From Dehalococcoidia bacterium (GTDB lineage Bacteria; Chloroflexota; Dehalococcoidia; JACVQG01; JAHKAY01), in NCBI GenBank assembly GCA_030744635.1, contig JASLQE010000367.1, positions 1 to 5,300 on the forward strand: 5,300 nucleotides of DNA. Direction: 5' to 3'. Shown one piece after another: positions 1-3,941 of the stretch (the stretch's first letter is position 1; each line of letters begins with the position of its first letter). The position numbers were made by a program, and so were the translations under genes. Under the pieces are notes generated by a model. The model did not search any database and was not told the DNA's origin. It was given only the letters and a program-made list of their open reading frames with translations.

Positions 1-276
1 CCGCCCCCCATCGGCTATAAGCTGGGCCACCAACCCCTTGTTGACGATTCCAGCCAGCACGGCCACCACCACCTCCAAAACGGCCTCATCGGTGACCCTC
101 AGGCCGTCCACGAAGGAGGACCGCACGCCCACGCGGTCCAGCCAGCGGTTAATCTCCTTGCCGCCACCGTGGACCACCACGGGGTGCTCCTCCCGCCCTT
201 GGAGGGTACACAGGTCCTCCAGGGTGGTGTCCCCCTGCCCCAGTGTGCTGCCGCCGATTTTGACTACGATTGGCAT
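1..276 (-). CDS. argB: Acetylglutamate kinase, N-terminal 92 residues (partial)
   Basis: ArgB phosphorylates N-acetylglutamate with ATP, the second step of the acetylated ornithine/arginine pathway, in the cytoplasm. The visible protein begins MPIVVKIGGSTLGQGDTTLE. The N-terminal KIGGS (residues 6-10) is the phosphate-binding lysine/glycine motif of amino acid kinases, and VVVHGGGKEIN (about 33-43) is the second glycine-rich motif. GLRVTDEAVLEVV (about 58-70) matches the conserved GxRVTD segment that contributes to the acetylglutamate site. The reading frame stays open to the window edge, so roughly the C-terminal two thirds are missing. The ATG (274-276) directly follows the argJ TAG (277-279) with no intervening base. 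No Shine-Dalgarno sequence is visible just upstream, so translation probably depends on ribosomes finishing argJ. The family assignment is strong. Confidence 0.95.
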   Translation of the reverse strand, partial: MPIVVKIGGSTLGQGDTTLEDLCTLQGREEHPVVVHGGGKEINRWLDRVGVRSSFVDGLRVTDEAVLEVVVAVLAGIVNKGLVAQLIADGGR

Positions 277-1509
277 CTAAGTAGTATATGCGCTATTGAT
301 AGTAACATAGTCAGGTGTAAGGTCGCAGCCCCAGGCGGTGGCGGACTCCACACCCATGTTGAGGGCCACCCGGAAGACCACCTCCCTCTCCCCCAGCAGC
401 GCGCTGGCCTCCGCCTTGTCAAAGGGGTGGGGGGTGCCGCCCTGCATCAGGCACATCTCCCGTTTCGTCCGGCTCTGGGCAGTGCTCAGGTAGATGTCCA
501 GCTTGCTGGGGTTGAGCCGGGCACGGCTGCGGCCCAAGGCGGTGGCCACCCGGCCCCAGTTAGGGTCCCGGCCATAGACCGCCGCCTTCACCAGGTTGGA
601 GCCGGCGATGGTGCGGGCTGCCCGTCGGGCCTCGGCCTGGGAGAGAGCGCCCTCAACCCTCACCTCTATGAGGCGGGTGGCCCCCTCCCCGTCCCGGGCG
701 ATGCTCACCGCCAGGTGCCAGCACACCGCCTCCAGGGCCTGGGCGAAGGTCTCCCCCGCCTCCCCACCCGTGAGGGGTGCGTTGTCCGCCAGCCCGCTGG
801 ACATCACCAGCAGGGTATCGTTGGAGCTGGTATCGCCGTCCACGGTAATCATGTTGAAGGTGGTGGACACCGCCCGGCGCAGGGCCTGCCTCAGGAACCC
901 GGCATCCACGGCGGCATCGGTGGTGATGAAGGCCAGCATGGTGGCCATATCCGGGTGAATCATGCCCGCCCCCTTGGCGGCCCCGGCCACGGTGAAGGGA
1001 ACGCCGCCGATTTCACCCCGCAGGGCAATCTCCTTAGGGACGGTATCGGTGGTCATGATGGCGCGGGCGAAGTCGTGCCCCCCCTCCGGCGACATCGAGA
1101 CCCCGTCTATGCCCCGGCGCACCCTGTCCATCTCCAGCCGCACGCCGACCACCCCAGTGCTGGCCACGGCCACCTCTCCAGCGGCTACCCCCAGCTTCCG
1201 GGCGGCCAATTGTGCGGTGAGGATGGCGTCCAGCATGCCGTCCGGGCCGGTGCAGGCGTTGGCGCACCCGGCGTTGGCCACCACCGCCCTCAGCAGGCCG
1301 CGGCGGACCCGGCGGCGGGTGAGGAGGAGGGGTGCGGCCTTGATGCGGAGTGTGGTGAAGACCCCGGCAGTGGTGCAGGGGACATCGGAGTATAGCAGGG
1401 CCAAGTCGGGCCCGGTGCCAGAAGAGCGCAGGCCGCAGGCGGCGGCCCCGGCCTGAAAACCCTTGGGCGAAATTATACTTCCGTTGGGAACAGATTCAAA
1501 AGAAACCAC
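277..1509 (-). CDS. argJ: Bifunctional glutamate N-acetyltransferase / ornithine acetyltransferase ArgJ
   Basis: ArgJ moves the acetyl group from N-acetylornithine to glutamate, recycling the acetyl group in arginine synthesis; many members also make N-acetylglutamate from acetyl-CoA. The 410-residue length is normal for the family. Visible family motifs are SDVPCTTAGVFTT (41-53), STGVVG (117-122, oxyanion region), KGAGMIHPDMATMLAF (179-194), TVDGDTSSNDT (222-232), ARDGEGATR (271-279), YGRDPNWGR (312-320) and ATAWGCDLT (390-398). The precursor should cleave itself between Ala189 and Thr190, and Thr190 becomes the beta-chain N-terminal nucleophile. The start is GTG at 1507-1509. The N-terminal segment with PKGF aligns with the usual ArgJ start, and a promoter lies exactly six bases upstream with no Shine-Dalgarno, which implies a leaderless transcript. 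argB follows with zero spacing. Whether the enzyme is mono- or bifunctional cannot be read from sequence by eye. Confidence 0.96.
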   Translation of the reverse strand: MVSFESVPNGSIISPKGFQAGAAACGLRSSGTGPDLALLYSDVPCTTAGVFTTLRIKAAPLLLTRRRVRRGLLRAVVANAGCANACTGPDGMLDAILTAQLAARKLGVAAGEVAVASTGVVGVRLEMDRVRRGIDGVSMSPEGGHDFARAIMTTDTVPKEIALRGEIGGVPFTVAGAAKGAGMIHPDMATMLAFITTDAAVDAGFLRQALRRAVSTTFNMITVDGDTSSNDTLLVMSSGLADNAPLTGGEAGETFAQALEAVCWHLAVSIARDGEGATRLIEVRVEGALSQAEARRAARTIAGSNLVKAAVYGRDPNWGRVATALGRSRARLNPSKLDIYLSTAQSRTKREMCLMQGGTPHPFDKAEASALLGEREVVFRVALNMGVESATAWGCDLTPDYVTINSAYTT

Positions 1510-1546
1510 TCCGCCACTATACAGTCCTGTTGGCGGGCAGTCAACG
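1446..1546 (-). repeat. Direct repeat copy A: argJ promoter plus first ~60 coding bases
   Basis: This segment aligns with 3075-3176 in the same orientation at roughly two-thirds identity by eye, with one 1-base indel. Shared blocks include CCCCGGCCTGAAA, CCGTTGG, AGAAACCA and the 11-mer GGGCAGTCAAC. It spans the argJ promoter and the start of argJ. As the functional argJ sequence it is presumably the parental copy. Confidence 0.75.
1510..1544 (-). promoter_or_regulatory. sigma70-type promoter for argJ-argB, predicted leaderless
   Basis: On the minus strand a -35 box TTGACT (1539-1544) is followed by a 17-bp spacer and a -10 box TATAGT (1516-1521). Six bases (GGCGGA, 1510-1515) separate the -10 box from the argJ GTG, so the expected transcription start is the G of the start codon. 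There is no room for a Shine-Dalgarno sequence. The box match and spacing are seen directly; leaderless transcription is inferred. Confidence 0.75.
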
Positions 1547-1578
1547 GGGGGGAGGCCCTTATAGGAACAGGATGGCTC

Positions 1579-1601
1579 AAATGGCCCTTCATCGGGCCTT
1601 T
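1579..1601 (-). terminator. Terminator-like hairpin after the SCO pair
   Basis: Directly after the TAG of the distal SCO gene, the minus strand reads AAAGGCCC, loop GATGAA, GGGCC, a bulged A, then TTT. This gives a 5-bp GC stem extended by three A-T pairs across one bulge. The short U tract and position fit a weak intrinsic terminator between the SCO unit and the argJ promoter. It could also act on plus-strand transcription, where T-rich sequence follows. The stem is modest. Confidence 0.5.
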
Positions 1602-2270
1602 CTACTGGTAGGCGAGGAGGGTACGTATGTCCTCAACCAGAAGGCCGGGGTCAAACCCCTCGGCGGGAACATAGGCGGCCTGGGTTACCCCCTGCTGGTC
1701 TATCAAATAGGCCACGACGGTGTGCTCCACTAAATACCCCGTGTGACCGGCATGGGCCCCGTGCATATCCGTGCCTTCCTGGGGCATTGCGGTGCCCTCA
1801 GTTGCCGGAGCGGGCATATCCATCACCTTCCTCGCCACTATGTTATAGCTCGCCCATATTGGCTCCATCTCGGCCCGGGGGCCCGTGAGAAAGAGGAGCC
1901 CCTGGGGAGTGGGGAATCCCTCCACATATCCCTTCGCCGCCTCCAGCGTGTCCCTCTCCGGATCCAGGCTCACCGCCATAAAGTGCACCTGCCCCACCTC
2001 TTGAGGAGTAAGCTGGTCCGCTGCTTGCTTCAGATGGAGGCTAATGAGGGGACAGGCTGTGGTGCAGTTGGAGTACAGAAAGGTGAGGACCACCAGGTCA
2101 CCGCGGAAATCGCCCAGTTGCACGCTTTCCCCCTGCTGGTTGGTGAGGGCGAAGCCGGCGGCGGGCGTAGGCGTTATCTGCCGCCCGTGAAGGGTAGGCC
2201 CCCCCTGGCAGCCGGCTGTCAGCGCGCCTAGGCCGATTAGCGCAGCCATTACCGTGAAAGGCAATCTCAT
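1602..2270 (-). CDS. SCO1/SenC-family copper-chaperone lipoprotein with Met/His-rich loop
   Basis: SCO proteins are membrane-tethered thioredoxin-fold proteins outside the cytoplasm that bind copper and deliver it, or control thiols, during assembly of copper enzymes, classically the CuA site of cytochrome c oxidase. This 222-residue protein has a signal peptide ending in lipobox LTAGC (Cys21), then a SCO domain from about residue 40. The copper site is complete: Cys69-x3-Cys73 in YSNCTTAC, and His183 in GYLVEHTVV. The SLDPERDT segment (101-108) is also typical. Between the late helix and the His strand lies an extra loop (about 150-176) with Met150, 152, 162, 169 and His170, 173, 176, a possible additional copper site. 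I chose the ATG at 2268-2270 over the GTG at 2286-2288 because GAGGAG sits just ahead of it; that GTG would overlap the upstream gene. It starts eight bases after the upstream SCO stop, so the two are co-transcribed. Confidence 0.92.
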   Translation of the reverse strand: MRLPFTVMAALIGLGALTAGCQGGPTLHGRQITPTPAAGFALTNQQGESVQLGDFRGDLVVLTFLYSNCTTACPLISLHLKQAADQLTPQEVGQVHFMAVSLDPERDTLEAAKGYVEGFPTPQGLLFLTGPRAEMEPIWASYNIVARKVMDMPAPATEGTAMPQEGTDMHGAHAGHTGYLVEHTVVAYLIDQQGVTQAAYVPAEGFDPGLLVEDIRTLLAYQ

Positions 2271-2280
2271 CCTTCTCCTC
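2271..2280 (-). promoter_or_regulatory. Ribosome binding site for the distal SCO gene
   Basis: The minus strand reads GAGGAGAAGG immediately before the ATG at 2268-2270. The purine-rich GAGGAG overlaps the TGA stop of the upstream SCO gene (2279-2281). This decides the ATG start and implies translational coupling. It is the opposite arrangement to argJ, which has no such site. Confidence 0.75.
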
Positions 2281-3139
2281 AGTGACACAGCGGCTGCGTT
2301 ATCAAGTTGTCTTCCGATAGTAGCAGACGGATATTGTGGCGCAGGTCGTCGGGTTTGAATTCCTCGGCAGTCATGTAGGCCCGTAGTCTCCCCTTTGGGT
2401 CTATCAGCATCAGCCGCGTGCCCCCTCCTGTGGCCTCCGCCCCGTCCCTTGTGACGTTATAGCTTTTCCACACTGACTCTATATCTTCCTGGGGTCCGGT
2501 AAGGAAATAGAAGTTATTGGGCATCGCCCGCTGGTGATAGAATTCGGCGGCCTTCTCAACGGTGTCCGTTTCGGGGGTCGTGGTAACGGCCAGAAAAGCC
2601 ACCCGTCCCGCCTCCTGGTAGTTGCTCATTTGGCCTGATGTCTCATTTACCCTCCTGGCGATGGACTGGCAATCGGCTGCACAGATTGTACTCATGAAGG
2701 TGAGGACCACCACTTTCCTCTGGAGCTCCCCCAACCTCAGCCGCTGCCCGGACTGGGCGGTAAGCTGGAAATCGGCTGCCGCAGTAGGCTTTGTTCCCTG
2801 CACTCCCCGGAGGGTGGGGATCCCAGCGATGGTACTCAGCAAACTGCAGCCCGGCAGTACCAGGAAGACCAAGAAAAGCAGAACGGCAAGGCTGAGGCGT
2901 ATTCCACTCAAATAGCTATTCCATCCTTCAGTTTGTTTGAGGCGCAAGGGCCCACTATACCGCTGCAATCTATAATTGTACCATTTTGGCATCCTGACCG
3001 CCAGTTTAGCCTGCCCTACCGCCCGGATATCATCTTCGCTCCCACCGTAAGAGAAAGAGCCGGGGTTGTGGCATCCCCGGCCTGAAAGCCCACTGGCGAG
3101 GTTATGATACCGTTGGAAATAGCTCTTTAAAGAAACCAT
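2279..3139 (-). CDS. SCO1/SenC-family lipoprotein paralog lacking the copper-ligand His, long N-terminus
   Basis: The last ~190 residues are a SCO domain related to the next gene: FQLTAQSGQRLRLGEL, VVVLTFMSTICAADC with Cys153-x3-Cys157, AVTTTPETDT, and YFLTGPQEDIESVWKSYNV. Where the neighbour has the copper-ligand His, this protein has Gly (GGGTRLMLID, about 238-247), and it lacks the Met/His loop. It is therefore more likely a thiol-disulfide protein than a standard copper carrier; that is inference. A hydrophobic segment with lipobox VLPGC (Cys98) is preceded by 76 residues of no recognised family. Two starts are possible. The ATG at 3137-3139 lies six bases after a strong promoter and the frame is open throughout. 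A TTG at 2909-2911, with GAAGGA upstream, would give an ordinary 22-residue lipoprotein signal. I give the long form but cannot settle it. The first ~60 bases resemble the argJ 5' end. Base composition looks less GC-rich than neighbours. Confidence 0.85.
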   Translation of the reverse strand: MVSLKSYFQRYHNLASGLSGRGCHNPGSFSYGGSEDDIRAVGQAKLAVRMPKWYNYRLQRYSGPLRLKQTEGWNSYLSGIRLSLAVLLFLVFLVLPGCSLLSTIAGIPTLRGVQGTKPTAAADFQLTAQSGQRLRLGELQRKVVVLTFMSTICAADCQSIARRVNETSGQMSNYQEAGRVAFLAVTTTPETDTVEKAAEFYHQRAMPNNFYFLTGPQEDIESVWKSYNVTRDGAEATGGGTRLMLIDPKGRLRAYMTAEEFKPDDLRHNIRLLLSEDNLITQPLCH

Positions 3140-3176
3140 TTCGCTACTTTACCGCCCCATTTGAGGGCAGTCAACA
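3075..3176 (-). repeat. Direct repeat copy B: diverged duplicate of the argJ promoter and 5' end
   Basis: This segment aligns with 1446-1546 in the same orientation, covering promoter, start codon and about 60 downstream bases. The shared coding part carries a 1-base indel relative to argJ, so after the first codons (MVS in both) the reading frame no longer gives ArgJ-like residues. It looks like a decayed remnant left by a duplication. Similarity may continue weakly for another ~30 bases upstream of the promoter. Confidence 0.7.
3140..3174 (-). promoter_or_regulatory. sigma70-type promoter for the SCO pair, same architecture as argJ promoter
   Basis: On the minus strand TTGACT (3169-3174), a 17-bp spacer and TAAAGT (3146-3151) are followed by six bases (AGCGAA, 3140-3145) and the ATG at 3137-3139. 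The transcription start would fall on the A of ATG, giving a leaderless mRNA, or a leader of about 228 bases if translation really starts at the TTG at 2911. The boxes, spacing and flanking bases are homologous to the argJ promoter. Confidence 0.7.
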
Positions 3177-3208
3177 GAGTGAATGGCCTATGGCAGCGAT
3201 TGGTCCTT

Positions 3209-3279
3209 CCCGCCCGCCACTTTCCTTTGGGGATCTTGGGGGGCTGCGCCCCCCAAGTACAATTCCGTGGGCGGGCGGG
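3209..3279. repeat. Nested inverted repeat enclosing the perfect hairpin
   Basis: Outer arms CCCGCCCGCCAC (3209-3220) and GTGGGCGGGCGGG (3267-3279) are complementary over 12 bp with one bulged G, and they enclose the perfect 10-bp hairpin at 3235-3257. Unpaired 14- and 9-base segments separate inner and outer stems. The two-tier palindrome could be a compound terminator or a small palindromic repeat element; copy number elsewhere is unknown. Confidence 0.6.
3235..3257 (-). terminator. Perfect 10-bp GC-rich hairpin, likely end of the molybdoenzyme operon
   Basis: CTTGGGGGGC (3235-3244) and GCCCCCCAAG (3248-3257) are perfect reverse complements around a 3-base loop TGC. The hairpin lies about 120 bases past the stop of the iron-sulfur subunit and before the SCO promoter, a sensible place for termination. 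No U tract follows on either strand, so it is not a canonical intrinsic terminator. It could equally be an mRNA 3'-end stabiliser. The structure is certain, the role is not. Confidence 0.5.
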
Positions 3280-3284
3280 TGGGG
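3269..3284 (+). other. G-quadruplex motif with single-base loops
   Basis: The plus strand has four G runs separated by single bases: GGG C GGG C GGG T GGGG. This satisfies the strict G-quadruplex pattern with the shortest possible loops, which usually gives stable folding. For the minus-strand genes the G-rich strand is the template, so a fold here could impede RNA polymerase leaving the iron-sulfur gene. Three of the runs overlap the outer arm of the nested inverted repeat, so the two structures would compete. Confidence 0.55.
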
Positions 3285-3376
3285 AAAGAATGACCGTTGA
3301 GCTCGGGCGGAAGGTTGGGCCGGCTAACCCCTGGTACCCCCACTACCAACCCCCAAGGGTGGGGCGAGCGCTGCTC

Positions 3377-3928
3377 CTACTCCTTGGGATTGAAGAGGAC
3401 CGAGGGGTTTACCTCAGTGGAGTAGTCAAAGCCCTGGGCGGGGCTGTTCCCTCCATAGCGGGCCTGTAGCTCCTCCAGGGGGCCGTAGTCCAGGGCGCGC
3501 ACTGGGCAACTCCCCACACACACCGGGTCCTGGCCCTGGCCCAGCCGCTCCTGGCAGAAATCACACATGTCCATTTTGGGGTTGTCACCATCGCCGAACT
3601 GAGGGGCATCGTAGGGGCAGGCCTTCAGACACATGTCGCACTTGTCACCGCCCAGGCACTTCTCCTTGTCCACCATCATGATGCCGTCCTGGGGACGCTT
3701 GGTGATGGCCCCCACCGGACAGGCCCCGGCGCATGAGGGCTGGGCGCAGTGGTAGCACGATGTTACCAGGAACGAGACCGACACATCCGGGTAGCTACCC
3801 GTCTCCTGGGTATAGACCTGGCGGCGGGAGGCAGGGCCGGCCGATATATCGTGCCAGTCCTTGCAGGCCACGGCGCAGGTGAAGCAACCGGTGCAGCGGG
3901 TCTGGTCAAAGTAAAATCCCAGGTTCAT
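3377..3928 (-). CDS. DmsB-type four [4Fe-4S] ferredoxin subunit of a molybdopterin oxidoreductase
   Basis: This is the electron-transfer subunit that links a molybdopterin catalytic subunit to a quinone-side partner. The 183 residues contain 16 cysteines in four groups: C12-C15-C18-C22 (CTGCFTCAVAC), C58-C61-C66-C70 (CYHCAQPSCAGAC), C91-C97-C100-C104 (CLGGDKCDMCLKACPYDAP) and C122-C125-C137-C141, enough for four [4Fe-4S] clusters. The third group has five residues between its first two cysteines instead of the two usual in E. coli DmsB. There is no signal peptide, as expected for a subunit exported, if at all, with a Tat-bearing partner. The ATG (3926-3928) follows the catalytic-subunit stop by 13 bases, with GGGGGAGG as ribosome binding site in the gap. 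No membrane anchor gene follows. DMSO, other S- or N-oxides, or sulfur oxyanions are all possible substrates; sequence does not decide. Confidence 0.93.
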   Translation of the reverse strand: MNLGFYFDQTRCTGCFTCAVACKDWHDISAGPASRRQVYTQETGSYPDVSVSFLVTSCYHCAQPSCAGACPVGAITKRPQDGIMMVDKEKCLGGDKCDMCLKACPYDAPQFGDGDNPKMDMCDFCQERLGQGQDPVCVGSCPVRALDYGPLEELQARYGGNSPAQGFDYSTEVNPSVLFNPKE

Positions 3929-3941
3929 AGCTGCCTCCCCC

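Larger units (their letters stand above)
3177..3376. other. Intergenic region between the molybdoenzyme pair and the SCO operon
   Basis: Together with the promoter part of repeat B, this makes a 237-bp gene-free stretch (3140-3376). It holds a nested inverted repeat (3209-3279), a G-quadruplex motif (3269-3284) and further C-rich sequence close to the iron-sulfur gene stop, including a weak CCCCAC/GTGGGG stem (3338-3343 with 3359-3364). No convincing gene is seen: a plus-strand reading frame across it runs into the antisense of the iron-sulfur gene and has no recognisable product. Confidence 0.6.

Noticed and set aside
169..1395. A 408-codon open frame on the plus strand, and a further plus-strand frame at 962-1456
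   Set aside because: Both lie antisense to argJ and argB, which have clear family motifs throughout. Their translations are rich in Gly, His, Ala and Arg with no recognisable domain, typical of the opposite strand of GC-rich genes.
1743..2231. A 162-codon plus-strand open frame
   Set aside because: It is entirely antisense to the distal SCO gene, and the product resembles no known family.
2271..2288. GTG at 2286-2288 as the start of the distal SCO gene
   Set aside because: The ATG 18 bases downstream has GAGGAG directly ahead and gives a standard lipoprotein signal; the GTG would place the start inside the upstream gene without a comparable site.
1602..2912. The two thioredoxin-fold lipoproteins as TlpA/ResA-type thioredoxins
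   Set aside because: Both have Cys-x3-Cys rather than Cys-x2-Cys, and one has the downstream copper-ligand His, which is the SCO1/SenC pattern.
2953..2981. A possible third promoter (TATAGT six bases before an in-frame TTG) inside the long N-terminus of the proximal SCO gene
   Set aside because: The -10 box is good, but no -35 box close to consensus lies at 16-18 bp, and the TTG would precede a poor n-region.
3161..3469. A 102-codon plus-strand open frame covering the intergenic region
   Set aside because: It runs through the hairpin and G-rich tract and ends inside the antisense of the iron-sulfur gene. It has no good ribosome binding site and no recognisable product.
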